Assembly: GCF_030272615.1 (NCBI RefSeq)
Contig: NC_081413.1
Location: 184,621,451-184,685,450, forward strand
Direction: 5' to 3'
DNA from: Cryptomeria japonica
Taxonomy: Eukaryota > Streptophyta > Pinopsida > Cupressales > Cupressaceae
DNA: 64,000 nt
Part shown: one piece after another, positions 1-12,143 of the stretch
Layout: each line of letters begins with the position of its first letter
Numbering within the stretch: the stretch's first letter is position 1
Made by a program: the position numbers and the translations under genes
Notes under the pieces: generated by a model
What the model was told of the DNA's origin: nothing
The model's database searches: none
Seen by the model: only the letters and a program-made list of their open reading frames with translations

Positions 1-1060
1 TGTGTTAGGACATTCTTTTCCTAACCTTGGTGGAGCTCATGTGGTGTCATGTTATTGTGTTATGCCATTATTTCTCCTTCATGGGTGGAGTTTAAGTGTT
101 TCCATGCCATTTCCAACCCTTTGGTGGACTTCATGTGCTTGTATGCAAGGCAAACTTGATACTTGGTCAAGACAATTCACTCTTTGGGGGGCACATACTT
201 TGTTGATTAATATGCCATCTTTTTTTCATGCTTTGCGGAGTTTAGCCATTCCTTGGGACATTTTCATTATGACTTGGATGGACTTTACCCCTTGTCATTC
301 CATTGCACCCTCTTGGGCGGAGTTCGTATGTGCTTGTGCAGGGTGGAGTTTGCATGCTCTTATGCAGGGCGGAGATGCTATGTAAATAAGTAATTTACAA
401 CATGCAAGGTAGACTTTGTGCCTCTCTTGCCTTGGGTGGAGTTTATTGTATGTTGTGTCATTTTTCTTTAAAACTTGGGTGGACTTGGCATGTATTTATG
501 CAATTGTACTTCCTAAAATATCTCCTCCTTCATATGTTGGTGGACTCTAGCATGGCATAGGACATTTCCATCTCCCTTCGTGGTGGACTTAAGCATATGC
601 TATGACAATTCTCTTTTCCAATCTTGGTGGACTTGGCACCTTGGCAAGACAATCATTACTTCAACCTTGAAGGACTTGCTACCTTGTCATACCAATGTTT
701 TCTTTTCCTTGGTGGAGTTTGCTAGGTGTTATGCCAGTTTGATGTTTTTCCTAGGTGGACTTGACACTTAGTGAAGACATTCCCTACATGTGGCATGGAA
801 AACTTCACCCATCTTTAAGACATTTCTTCCTTTGCTTGGGCCGAATCTAGCATGGCACAAGACACTCTCATCTCCCTCCATGACAGACTTGACACTTTGA
901 CAAGCCATTTGCATGATTCGTCTAGGTATACTTTTCTCTTTGCTAGGAAATTTTGTGCTTTTCTCAAATGGACTTTGTTATGACCATAGACATTCTCATT
1001 TCAATCATGGTTGAGTTTGTATTGGCTTGAGACATGGCTATCAACATTTAGAAACTTTTT
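1..1060. repeat. Degenerate minisatellite-like array (GGTGGACTT word)
   Basis: The word GGTGGACTT or GGTGGAGTT, with one- or two-base variants, recurs roughly every 40-60 bases (for example near 30, 85, 122, 278, 315, 342, 433, 478, 538, 582, 640, 712 and 755). It is usually followed by a CATG or ATGC-containing stretch and then a pyrimidine-rich stretch with CATT or CTTT. Units are too diverged for a clean consensus. The array continues off the left edge and fades by about 1060. Two short open frames here (2-385, 580-771) are low-complexity products of the repeat. I see no gene. Confidence 0.6.
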
Positions 1061-1235
1061 CTTTACCATTTACACTTAATGGATTTCTCGATGATTTTCC
1101 TTGATTTCTTCACCTTGGAGGTACAAACTTTCATTTTGAAGACAAGAACTAACCAAACCCTAGATCCCCTTTCCAAAAATACAAAATACAAGGCTCCCTA
1201 AAAAATAGGAAAAAAACTTTCTAAAAATAGCCATT

Positions 1236-1599
1236 TGAAGAAGTTGAGAAAATACAACTTCAGAGATCCCAAGAACACCTGCATGTAAATACCTGTCACA
1301 AGAGAAGAATGGAGGCACATAAAGAAAAAAAGCATAAATGCTCTGAAGAAGAAAATTATCATTCAGAAAGGGAATCAATTTTATGAAGAAGTACAATACA
1401 ATCCTTATAAAAGGATAATAGCAACCCTAAAGATAAGCAACCCTAAAGAAACCCTAAAGGGATAATGTGTATTTAATAATTAGAATAATTATTAAATACT
1501 TACAATATTTATTAAATGCCTAATTTTAGCTTAAGCGTAGAGTTTAATAGACTAATAATTAAATAAATAATTATTAGCTAATACAAGATAACTCTAACA
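1236..1599 (-). repeat. 3' LTR of the non-autonomous element
   Basis: 364 bp, matching 2700-3063 with few differences. On + it starts TGAAGAAGTTGAG and ends CTCTAACA. The AT-rich right part carries short inverted words around TAATAATTATTA. Confidence 0.88.
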
Positions 1600-1610
1600 C
1601 CCCCCCTTAA
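1600..1610 (-). other. Polypurine tract
   Basis: Immediately inside the 3' LTR the minus strand reads TTAAGGGGGGG, the expected plus-strand primer of an LTR element transcribed right to left. Confidence 0.8.
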
Positions 1611-2687
1611 GATGAACTTAGGGAGTAGCTAAAAAACTAAATGCATGAACCAAAAAATGCAACTACGTGATGAAGGCAAATTTGGGTCCCAGCAACAAGG
1701 TCTGATGAGGTACCCAATCACAACCAAATCTGTATGAACTGGAGAAATAGAGAAAACCACATGGGAAAAAACTCTACTCCAAAAAGAGATGGAAAAGCAA
1801 GAAGAACACCACAGAAGTAGGAAATAGTTGCAAACACTACTGAAGAGTAACTACTGATCTGAAGAACCTCCACTGAAATAGAACATGACTAGGTAGAGAA
1901 GACTGTAATATGGATGAGTACCCTCAAATGGCACTACTCGAATCAGATGGAAAACAAAGGCAAACAACTGAACTCGAAGATACAGATGGCATGAGACACC
2001 AAAGCCTGAAGAACTGGTCAATCAAACAAAGGAAACATTAGAACCAATAGGACAAACCTCCCCATAATGTTGAAAAGGGAGAGGGACAGGTACACTGAAA
2101 AGAATGGCCAACAAGAACTGCATGACAATGAACCAGGAACATCAAGGGTGCAGAGAAAGTACATAGTGTCGTGGAAGGAACACTCACTTGACACACATCA
2201 TGAGGCTAATGTCGTGGAAGGAACACTCACGTGACAAAGGTAAATGGAAAACAAGGCAAACATCAACCCCCCATGGCACTTTATAATGTAGTGCATGTAC
2301 AATAAGGCACAAGATGTGCAAGATCCCAAGTATACAATGCATAGTGGCACTTTATCTCAGTGCATTTGCATAAATACAAGCTACAATGATAAGAAGACTG
2401 GAAATAGAAACAAGAACCAAAATAGAGACATCCTACCCAGAGAAGAGATCCTAGGACCTGAAACAACCAAGATATCCACTAGAGTTTTGAAAAGCAAAAA
2501 ACTGAAGAAAATATGTATGGAGCAAAATCTAGAAATAAAACTCATATGGCTGGAAAGTGCACAGAACAAGCTTTCCAACGATATAAATTTTTTGAAAAAC
2601 GAAGTTCAGATGCTCATTGTTCTGATCTTCTTTTGTTCCTATCTTTTGGAACATTCTTGTTTGGAGGCTTTTTTAGTCCTTCTTCTT

Positions 2688-2699
2688 GCTCTGATACCA
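2688..2699 (-). other. Primer-binding site (initiator tRNA-Met)
   Basis: The minus strand reads TGGTATCAGAGC directly after the 5' LTR with no spacer. This is the usual PBS of plant Copia-type elements, complementary to the 3' end of initiator tRNA-Met. Confidence 0.88.
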
Positions 2700-3063
2700 T
2701 GAAGAAGTTGAGAAAATACAACTTCAGAGATCCCAAGAACACCTACATGTAAATACCTGTCACAAGAGAAGAATGGAGGCACATAAAGAAAAAAAGCATA
2801 AATGCTCTGGAGAAGAAAATTATCATTCAAAAAGGGAATCAATTTTATGAACAAGTACAATACAATCCTTATAAAAGGATAATAGCAACCCTAAAGATAT
2901 GCAACCCTAAAGAAACCCTAAAGGGATAATGTGTATTTAATAATTAGAATAATTAGTAAATACTTACAATATTTATTAAATGCTTAAGTTTAGCTTAAGC
3001 GTAGAGTTTAATAGACTAATAATTAAAGAAATAATTATTAGCTAATACAAGATAACTCTAACA
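2700..3063 (-). repeat. 5' LTR of the non-autonomous element
   Basis: 364 bp, the partner of 1236-1599. In sense orientation it starts TGTTAGAGTTATC and ends TTCTTCA, adjoining the PBS. Confidence 0.88.
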
Positions 3064-3430
3064 CCATTTCAGGGATTGTGCCCAAAGTGCCAAAAATGAA
3101 ACTTCCTAAAAAAAGGAAAAAGAAAAAAAGTAAACTTTCTAAAAATAGAAAGTTGTCCAAATTGACTCAAAGCAATTGTGATCTTCGTCCTTTAGGCCTT
3201 CTAAGCACTTTGATGATGTCCAAACAATGTTCCAATCATGGTTTCCCTAATTGACTCGATGACCACCTAAAAACTCTAACTCCTCATTGTAAAAAAAACT
3301 GGTGATTGGCAGTTGTGACACCAAGGAAAAACCCTAAAAAGGAAAAATAGGGGGTCCCCATTTGCAATGGGGTGATGTTTGAAAAGATCACAACATGTCC
3401 TCACAAGAGTCACAACAATGCCCCCTCATT
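3064..3430. other. Spacer between the two left elements
   Basis: It starts with the second CCATT copy and ends with the 13-bp word ATGCCCCCTCATT (3418-3430) that recurs at the far end of the LINE. It contains an A-rich stretch and no coding signal that I recognise. Confidence 0.5.
3418..3430. repeat. LINE target-site duplication, left copy
   Basis: ATGCCCCCTCATT, identical to 24333-24345. A 13-base chance match between two short flanks is unlikely. Confidence 0.65.
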
Positions 3431-3514
3431 GTGTTTAAAAAATATACATATTAGCTAGAATACAACGTAGCCAAATTAGTGTTTTTTTTTTTTCAAATAT
3501 CTTGGGGTAGCAAG

Positions 3515-4729
3515 ATGGAGTAGGTGTTTCTAGATGGTTGCAGGCGGGAATCTTTGGTCACTTCAGTAGAGAAATGTACACCTCAGGGACTGTTGCGGGC
3601 TGGTTCCCAATCTCCCATGCCTACTAGTGGGATGAATATTTAGGGGGAAGTGGATTCTGAGGACAACACGGATATGAAAGCTAGGTTTTAGGTGAACCTG
3701 GGTGATGGGGCCCCTAGATATAAGGTTCCAGGTGTGAGCTCTCCTAGTGATTCACGGGTCATACGGAGCAGGCTTTTCTATCAGGTGCAACAGGCAATCG
3801 GTGGGCCTCTTTATTTGGGGTTAAACCGGCTGTGAAATCATCCTTTCCCCCAGTTGCTATTATTTCTGATAAAGATAGCGGTAAGGTTGCTCTCGAAATC
3901 CATGATCAAGTCATTGATCATAATATTGTTGTAATGGATATGACCCTTGTTGGAAAATTTTCAGGCTCAAGACCTAATATTGATCTGGTTAGGGTGTTTG
4001 TTAGTAAGAGGTGGAAGTTAAAGGGTCAGGTGGAGACTTTGGCCCTTCTGAGGGGATTATTCTCTTTTTCCTTCTCTTATGTAGAGGATATCCCTACTAT
4101 TCTCTATGGTGGACCATGGGTCATGGGGCGGTCCTCTCTTACCCTTAAGAAATGGACCCCTAATATGGATATGTATGATTCTTTCATTGCAGTTGTTCCT
4201 ATGTGGGTCAAGCTCCCTAGACTTTCGCTGGAATATTGGCATGAGGATGTCTTCAAAGGTATTGTTGAAGTTTTTAGGGAGTTGTTGTCAATCGATCCTA
4301 TGACAACTACCAAAAAAAGGATGGTTTATGCTCGCATTTGTGTTGAGATTTGCTAATCTAAGGATCTCCCTCAATCGATAGACCTTGTGTCTAAGTTGGG
4401 ATCTCTTTCTTAGGACATTGAATATGAATCATTGCCTTTTGTCTTTGTGTGTAAAAAAGCTCGACATTGGGTGAAAAAATGCCCCCTAAATAACAAGGTT
4501 GTTTCCAGACCTAACCCTAGGGTTTGGAAACCTAAAAAGTTGAATGAGAAGGTGGTTGAGCCAACAGAGTGCATGAACGAGGAGGCCTCTAGTAACCCTA
4601 TTATTAAGGAAATCAAGAAGTGAGGAGAGCCAGTGGTGATCCTAAATGAAAAGATTCTAGTAACCCTAAAGAGGTTGTTCAAGGTGGGGTGAAGTCCCCT
4701 TGCCCTATTCAAGAAGTTATGAAGATGGT
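3515..4729 (+). pseudogene. LINE ORF1, 5' part (nucleic-acid-binding protein)
   Basis: The clearest open stretch is 3832-4356. It has the features of a DUF4283 domain of plant LINE ORF1: a segment ending GRPNIDLVR-like, then LYGGPWVMG, then VPMWVKLPRLSLEYW. About 30 codons further on, 4438-4490 encodes a zinc knuckle with C-x4-H-x4-C but without its first Cys, so it is degenerate. Reading continues upstream of 3832 in frame (ASLFGVKP-like), and the first plausible ATG is at 3515 in another frame, which implies a frameshift near 3800. Stops are at 4354 and 4621. ORF1 proteins of this type bind the LINE RNA. The frame is cut at 4730 by a Copia insertion and resumes at 10681-10719 and 17427-17887. 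Confidence 0.72.
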
Positions 4730-5600
4730 TGTAAGGAAGTTAAGTAGCGGAATAACTTCCTACACTAACCTTGAGAGGAGGGTAATGAAAAAACTTTTAC
4801 AGATCATCACAATAGTTACATAAAATTGAAATAGATATAATAACATTCAAGCCATAACACAGTGATTTGTGTGGGGAAAACCCTTTTGAAAGAAAAACCC
4901 CACACTCCAAAAGCCACCCAATATATTATTCCACAATCAAAAATTGATTACAATATACTTGCAGAGAAAGCTCTTTGTAGGAGTACCACTAATCAGAGAT
5001 TCAAAGGTAACTCAATAGCTATAAGACTCTTACACACAACCTCTATCTCACGCACCTCATATATAGGAGATAATACATGAAACCGTCAAACAGTATTACA
5101 AAACCATGGGCTAAAACCACCCAATAAGGTGTAGCCGACCTTATCTCCCTTCTAGATGCCCTATGACGTGTCCCTCCCTTTTTTATAGCTCATTTGTGTG
5201 TCTGATGTATTTTATATTTCCTATTTTAGGAGTACAAGCTTTCGAAGGCCATAACTTGAGAACTGTGTGTCCTATTGGCAAACTGTTTGAAGCACTAAAA
5301 AGCTCGCGAAGTGCTCCATTGCCTCATAAACTGCTATGCCATTTACACCCAATTTTCAAGATGTTTCGGGGACTCTAAAGTCCTCAAAATCAAATTTAAA
5401 CCTTTCATTGGACCCCTCCAAAATGGAAAATTTAATATCTTCAAAACTAGTTGTGATCATGCGACATAACTTTACCGGAATGCTTATCTAGCCAACCATA
5501 AGCTTCAAGGAGAATTTCGCACCATTTCATGCTCAAATGAAAACTCACTATAAATAGTAACCTCATGTAAATGTAAGGTTGAGACACCATTTTCCCAATA
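4730..5600 (-). repeat. 3' LTR of Copia element 1
   Basis: It aligns along its length with 9808-10680, including the shared block near 4862-5080 and 9940-10170. Many differences are C/T or G/A, as expected from decay of methylated cytosines. Confidence 0.85.
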
Positions 5601-5655
5601 AATCTTTCACTTGTCGAACACCTTGTAAGAGAAAAGGGAATATCAACACAATAAA

Positions 5656-8600
5656 TCAATTGCTAGGGGCCATGAGGCCCATAGACTCCAAGAACCATCT
5701 GAACTTCTTTGTGATCATAACTTTAGTTAAACAATCTATAACATTCATCAAAATTTCTACCTTAACCAGCTTCACCCTGCCATCTTCAACCATATCTCTA
5801 ACAAAACGATACTGAACATCAATGTGCTTGGACCGGGCATGAAATGTTGGGTTCTTAGCTAGGCAGATCGCACTCTGACTGTCACAATAAATTGTCACAA
5901 CTCCTTGTTTTATTCTAATGTCTGAACATAGACTCTTAAGCCAAATGGACTCTTTACAAGCATGAGTAGCTGCCATATACTTTGCTTCAGTAGTGGACAA
6001 AGAAACCATAGCTTATCGCTTACTCATCCAACTAATTGCACCCCAAAATAAAGTAAACACATAAGCACTGGTGGATCTTTTGCTATCAATATCACCTGCC
6101 TAGTCTAAATCCACATAACCATGAATACCAAGGGAGATCACATCTCCAACTGAATTACCATGATAACACAAAGAATACTCTGAGGTACTCTTCAAATATC
6201 GGAAAACTCTTTTGACTGCATCCCAATGAACTCTACCAAGATTAGACATATATCTGGATAGAACTCCCACTGCTTGGGCAATGTCTGATCTAGTACAAAC
6301 CATAGCATACATCAAAATTCCAACTGTACTTTGATAAGACACTCTGCTCATGTCTTCCATCTTCAATGGGGATGTAGGACAATTTGTGGTAGATAATTTC
6401 GTTCCAACTGTAAAAGGAACACACAATGATCTACAATCCTACATGTTGAACCTCTGTAACACTGAATTCATATACTTACTATGGCCTAGCAATAGCTTTT
6501 AGTTCACTCTATCTCTCCTAATTTCCATCGCAAGAATGTGTTTCATTGCACCAAGATCTTTCATTTCAAATTTAGCAATGAGCTGAGACTTTAAATCTAA
6601 AATCATAACTTTCCTTTACCAATGAATAACATATCATCAACATACAATGCAATGTAAAGGTAATAATCACCATCAGATTTATAATAAACACATTGATTTG
6701 ATTTAGAACGCTCAAATCCCAAACTCAACGCATATGTATCAAATTTTCAGTACCACATCCTAGGACTCTATTTGAGGCCATACAAAGATTTCATTAATTT
6801 ACAGACCAAATTACTTTTACCTTTCACCACATAGTGCTCTGGTTGTGTCATATAAATATCCTCCTCCAAATCACCATGAAGGAAAGCAGATTTCACATCC
6901 ATTTGTTCAACCTCTAAATCATAAGCAACAGCAATAGAAAGCAAAAATCTAATGTATATCATTTTGACAACAGGAGAAAATATCTCACCATAATCAACAC
7001 CCTCAACCTGAGAGAATCCTTTTGCAACCAACCTTGCTTTATACTTTTCAATGCTTCCATCTGAACCAATCTTTTCCTTGAACAACCATTTGCAACCAAT
7101 AGGCTTCCGTCCTTCAGGCAATGGTACAAGATCACATGTATCATTCTTTTTCAAAGCTATCATTTCTTCTTCCATAGAAATCTTCTAGGATTCTGCATCA
7201 TCCATACCTAGTGCCTATTCTATAGATTTTGGTGCATCGACATTAATATTCAAAGCAAAAATACATCTCCAATCATCAGGTGAATACATTTTAGGTGGTT
7301 GTCTATGTCTTGTAGAACTTTGAACAAGCTAATTTGTAGGTTCTTCCTCCTCTTCTGAACATTCAAAGCTAGATGAGCTCTCCTCAACTTCTTACCTATC
7401 TAGGGGTCTCGATTCAACTCTTTTAGGTGTAGAAGGAAATTAAATCACATCTTCCTTTTTAGTTTGTCCTGGCTGAAATGTAATAGAAGGGGACTTAATT
7501 TCTCTAAAAATAACACTTCTACTATTAATTACCTTTTGTGCAATAGGGTCCCTAAGCTTGAATCCCATCACACCATAACTAAACCCAATGAAGATACATT
7601 TCATAGCCTTGTTCTCCAACTTTGTCTGCTTCTCCTTTGGCACATGTGCATATGTCTTGCAACCAAAAATTCTAAGATGTCTCAATGAATTCTTGTGACC
7701 CAACCATGCTTCCATGGGTGTTTTATCAACAAGGGTTGATGTAAGAGACTTGTTAATCAAGTAGCAAGCAGTGGCAATAGCTTCAGCCTAAAAAATTTGT
7801 TCTAGACAAGCACCACTCAACATACTCCTAGCCTTCTCCATCAGTGTCTTGTTCATTTTTTCTGCAACTCCATTTTGTTGTGGAGAATACGGAGTTGTTT
7901 TCTGTCTATTAATGCCATAGTCTTTACAGAATCTATCAAAATCATTAGAGAAAAATTCACCGCCATTATCCATCCTCAAACATTTAATTTTCTTTCCAGA
8001 CTACAACTCAACCATTGCTTTAAATTTTTTAAATCAATTGAAAACTTTAGATTTACTCTTTAGAAAATATACCCATGTCCTTCTACTAAAATCATCAATA
8101 AATGAAACATAATATGTGGATTTTCCAATCAAATGAACATCTACAGGACCAAACACATCAAAATGAATAAGATCCAAAACACCACAAATTTTATGAGAAC
8201 TCTTGTAAAAATGAATGTTGATTTGTTTTCCATAAATGCAATGCTCACAAAAATCAAAGTCAAGATTACAATCATTCAAACCTTCAACAAGGTTTTTATT
8301 TTTCAAGGTCCTTAGACCCTTTTCTCCAATGTGGCCAAGCCTTTGATGTCATAACATAGTCTTCTCTGCAGATAACTTCGCTTCAGAAGAAAGAGCACCC
8401 TTGGGTACCCAAAAGCCATTTCCATCTACTGAAGGTGAAACCCTCCAATCTTCCACAAATTTACTTTTTACAGAAGTGCTATTACACTCAACAATGTATG
8501 TGTCTAGCTTATACAAAGTGTCAAACCTAACACCTCTAGAAATTACCATAGCACCCTTAATCATTTTACATCATGCTTTAGAAAAGACTACCTGCACACC

Positions 8601-9683
8601 TGCATCTATCAATTTTCTCACAGATAATAGATTTCATTTTAAACTAGGGATATGCAGCACACCATTAATCCTTTTTATTCTACCATCAAAAAACCCGATT
8701 CTAAGTTTACCTCGACCAACGATGTCTAAATGTGAATCATCACCCAAGTACACCTTACCTCCATTAAATTCTTCATATTTAGAAAATCAATATCTATTGG
8801 CAGTTAGATGAAAAGATGCACCTGAGTCAATTAACCACGCATCGTTACCTGCATGAGTTGCCAAAGCTACAATAAATGCATCACCATCTTCCTTCTCGAA
8901 CTCAGAATCATAATCAAACTTCTTTTTATTCTTCTTTTCTTCTTTGCATTCCTTACGGATGTGACCTGGTTTACCACAATTCTAGCAAATGACTTTGGAC
9001 TTTCCAGGAGATTTTGATCTCCCTCTCAATTTGAACTTATCACACTTCTCATTCTTCTTGCCTTTCTCCTTAGGTCTTCCACGAACAGTTAGAGCTTCCT
9101 TCAAACTATGGGATACCTTCCTTTGCATCTCTTCACCATGTAGGACACCCACCACATCTTCAGACTTCAAAACAATAGAAGTACTACCAATAGCCATAAC
9201 AAGAGAATCCCACAAATCACACAAAGAACAAAGCAAGATCTGGCGTTTCTCCTCTTTGTTCATTTTAACACCGACAGATACTAATTGAGCCACCAACATA
9301 TTGAATGCTTCTAGGTGATCAGCAACCCGTCCACCCTCTTCCATCTTCAAGGAATATAATTTCTTCCTCAACAAAATCTTATTTAATAAAGATTTTGTTC
9401 GATACATTTCACCAAGCTTAGTCCATAGCTTATTTGCAATGTTTTCTTCATGGACATTGATCAAAATGGAGTCTACCAAGAACAGACTAATTAGACCCTT
9501 GACTTTTTGGTCCATAACATCATACTGAGTCATCGCAGTAGGATTTGAGGGCCTTTGGACATTCGCATCAACATCATCCCATAGATCTCAATCTATTAGA
9601 AAATCTTCCATCTTTAGCTTCCACGTCTAAAAATTTGTTCCATTAAATTTCTCCACCTCTATTTTATCTGATGAACTTACCAT
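5656..9683 (-). pseudogene. Copia element 1 gag-pol polyprotein, broken
   Basis: Domains in sense order: gag from the ATG at 9683 (UBN2-type capsid, ending near 8982); zinc knuckle CGKPGHIRKEC (about 8950-8982, with the first Cys preceding a stop); protease with the DSGA active site (about 8840); GAG-pre and integrase core (about 8310-7790, with FGPVD, YSPQQNGVAE); integrase C-terminus (7760-7440); reverse transcriptase (7175-6600, with ARLVAKGFSQ, MDVKSAFLHGDLEEDIYM and the catalytic YVDD near 6625); RNase H (6009-5656, with SLSTTEAKYMAA and SKHID). At least a dozen in-frame stops, many of them CAA/CAG to TAA/TAG or TGG to TGA or TAG, break the frame. The order protease-integrase-RT-RNase H identifies Copia. 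Confidence 0.85.
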
Positions 9684-9793
9684 CTAAAAATTCCTGCAAC
9701 AAGATCAAAAAGTATCTTCTGCACAAACTCCGACTCTAATCTGGATTAGTTCAAAAAACCCATCAACCCACAACTGAAACCAAAGGTGATCAA

Positions 9794-9805
9794 GCTCTGA
9801 TACCA
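9794..9805 (-). other. PBS of Copia element 1
   Basis: The minus strand reads TGGTATCAGAGC two bases inside the 5' LTR, complementary to initiator tRNA-Met. Confidence 0.85.
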
Positions 9806-9807
9806 CC

Positions 9808-10680
9808 TGTAAGGAAATTAAGTAGCGGAACAACTTCCTACACTAACCTTGAGAGGAGGGTAATGCAAAAACTTTTACATATCATCACAACAGTTATAGA
9901 AAACATAAATAGATATAATAACATTCAAACCATAACACGATGATTTATGTGGGGAAAACCCTTTGGGGAGAAAACCCCCACACTGCAAAAGTCACCCAAT
10001 ATATTATTCCACAATCAAAAACAAATTACAATATACTTGCAAATAAATCTCTTCACAGAAGTACCACTAATCAGAGATTCAGAGGTAACTCAATAGCTAT
10101 AAGACTCTTACACACAACCTGTATCTCGCGCACCTCATATAAAGGAGATACAATACAAGAAACCATCAAACGGTATTACAAAACCATGGGCTAAAACCAC
10201 CCAATAAGGTGTAGTTGACCTTATCTCCCTTCTAGATGCCCTATGACGTGTCCCTCCCTTTTTTACAGCTCATTTATGTGTCTGATGTATTTTATATTTC
10301 TTATTTTAGGAGTAACAACTTTTGAAAGCCATAACTTCATAACCGTGTGTCCTATTGATGAATCGTTTGAAGCGTCAAAAAGCTCATGAAGTTCTTTATT
10401 GCCTCGTAAACCACTATGTCATTTACACCCACTTTTTTAGGGCATTTTGGGGCCTATAAAGTCCTTCAAAAAAATTTAAACCTGTCATTAGACCCCTCCA
10501 AAATAGAAAATATAATATCTTCAAAACTAGCAGTGATCTTGCGATGTAACTTTACCGGAATGTTTATCTAGCCAACCAGAAGCTTCGGGGAGAATTTCGC
10601 ACCATTTCATGCTCAAATGAAGACTTACTATAAATAGTAACCTCATGTAAATGCAAGGTTGAGACACCATTTTCCCAACA
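9808..10680 (-). repeat. 5' LTR of Copia element 1
   Basis: 873 bp, TG to CA on +, partner of 4730-5600. The sense orientation starts TGTTGGGAAAATGGTGTC. Confidence 0.85.
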
Positions 10681-10719
10681 ACGATCCCTGGGAGGATGAA
10701 TCAAATGTGGTCTCCTCTA
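10681..10719 (+). pseudogene. LINE ORF1, 39-bp sliver between two Copia elements
   Basis: These 39 bases encode DDPWEDESNVVSS in the frame that resumes at 17427 once the second Copia and one CTCTA copy are removed. They show that two Copia elements landed 39 bp apart in the same ORF. Confidence 0.7.
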
Positions 10720-11778
10720 TGTTAGGTCCTAGAGACAACTGAGAGGGGGGGGTGAATCAGTTGTCTAATAAATTCAAACCAAAAACAAATTAATCAACTT
10801 AATGCTTAATATCGGTAAACCAATTAAGTATGCCGGTAGACAGTGTTAATAGTTAATTTCTATACCGGTAATGATTAATGCATGAAACATAAACACAAAG
10901 TCATCCACAACACATAACACCAATATTTGTACATGGAAACCCTGTAAGGGGAAAAACCATGGTGGGAAACCTTGCCCACAATCAGATGATACTACTGCAG
11001 ATAGTAAGTGTACATAAATGGGGTCTGCACATGTAGAAAGGCTAATAGCCTAGAGCTCACTGCTCAATCACAAAAAGGGAATCACACTAACTGCAGTTGG
11101 ATGGTTAAATCCAATAAGAATGTAATGCTCAAGATAGCATCTTCATATGTTGGATTCAATACCGGTGTAATGCTGATATGGTTTCACAAAAACCTAGCTT
11201 CACCTTCAAATGATGTCTTCGTGTATAGCTCTGCTTAATCTGCATATACCTTCACACAATTCTTTTTCGCATTCCACATTCAATCTTACAAATAAGATCT
11301 TACATTTATACCATAACCTAAGGCCAATTTTAGTAGGTCGGCTCTACAAGATATTACAATAAAAACATTTTTCAAACAATATAGTATCTGATGCAATAAC
11401 TGATTAAACATGTCGGCTTAATGCATTTACAACAATAATTAGTCATCTCCATAGTGTGCCATGCTAATCTGGAAAAGATAAACCTGTCGGTGTAACCCTA
11501 GGTAACCCTGGACCTATTTGTCGGTAAAAGCAAATATGCAAATATAAATATACCAATGATTAATTCTTCAAAACAAAGTGTCCACACGATGTCCTTGATA
11601 TTACCAAGTGTCTTCCATATCATTCCATGTGTCGGTGATCATTATATCCTGTCGGTGAACCATATACCAGTAATTGTGCAATAGTTACTTGCTTGCCGGT
11701 GAATGTTACTGGATCTCCAAAGTGCTAGTGTTTAGTAGGTGTTGACATCAATGACAAAACCATACCAAAATACCAACA
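10720..11778 (-). repeat. 3' LTR of Copia element 2
   Basis: 1059 bp. On + it starts TGTTAGGTCCTAGAGACAAC and ends ATACCAACA. It aligns with 16355-17421 over its whole length. Confidence 0.92.
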
Positions 11779-11793
11779 ATCTCCCCCTTTGGC
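11779..11793 (-). other. Polypurine tract of Copia element 2
   Basis: The minus strand reads GCCAAAGGGGGAGAT immediately inside the 3' LTR. Confidence 0.85.
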
Positions 11794-12143
11794 ATTGATG
11801 GCAACACAAGATGGAAAAACCATCAAAGTGCCAAAATAGAAATGCCAAATACCAACAACCAACAATCTCTCCTAAACAACAATCTCTTCCCCTGAGAGCA
11901 ACATGTGTTATCCAAAGTTTTTCAATGCCAATCTCTCCTTAAAAGGATAATGTGTTTTTCCATAGATATCTCTCCCCCTTTGACATCAAATGCCAAAGTT
12001 ACAATAATAAAATCAAGTTCATATACAAAATACCAATCAATTCAATATACCAACTTCTCCCCCTGAGAAGTAGCTTCCTCATCAAAGACTGGAGTAAAAG
12101 ATTTCTCTGTAAATTATGTCGGTTAATGACAATCATCAACTGT

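Larger units (their letters stand above)
1236..3063 (-). mobile_element. Complete non-autonomous LTR retrotransposon
   Basis: Two 364-bp direct repeats (1236-1599 and 2700-3063) begin TG and end CA. They are flanked by the 5-bp target duplication CCATT (1231-1235 and 3064-3068). A primer-binding site for initiator tRNA-Met abuts the right LTR on the minus strand, and a G-rich polypurine tract abuts the left LTR, so the element reads right to left. The internal 1100 bp has no gag, protease, integrase or RT similarity that I can see. It holds a short direct repeat (GTCGTGGAAGGAACACTCAC near 2167 and 2212). Transposition would have needed enzymes from another element, probably a Copia relative judging by the PBS. 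The two LTRs are very similar, so the insertion is younger than most elements here. Confidence 0.88.
4730..10680 (-). mobile_element. Copia LTR retrotransposon, nested in LINE ORF1
   Basis: LTRs are at 4730-5600 and 9808-10680 (about 872 bp), with TG at the outer start. The right copy ends CA and the left copy has TA. The PBS is at 9794-9805 with a 2-base spacer, and the broken gag-pol polyprotein reads on minus between them. The flanking pentamers are ATGGT and ACGAT, which match at only three of five positions, so the target duplication is decayed or lost. The position inside LINE ORF1, with LINE coding on both sides, dates it after the LINE. Confidence 0.85.

Noticed and set aside
2-385. 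127-codon open frame at the left edge
   Set aside because: It is composed of the GGTGGACTT repeat units and has no protein-like motif.
1600-1606. Run of seven C as a homopolymer assembly artefact
   Set aside because: It is exactly where the polypurine tract of the minus-strand element must lie.
2890-2925. AACCCTAAA-type words resembling plant telomere repeats (also near 1430 and 63115)
   Set aside because: Only one to three imperfect units each, and the first two are parts of an LTR.
4725-10685. Exact target-site duplication for Copia element 1
   Set aside because: Flanks ATGGT and ACGAT agree at only three of five positions, too few to claim.
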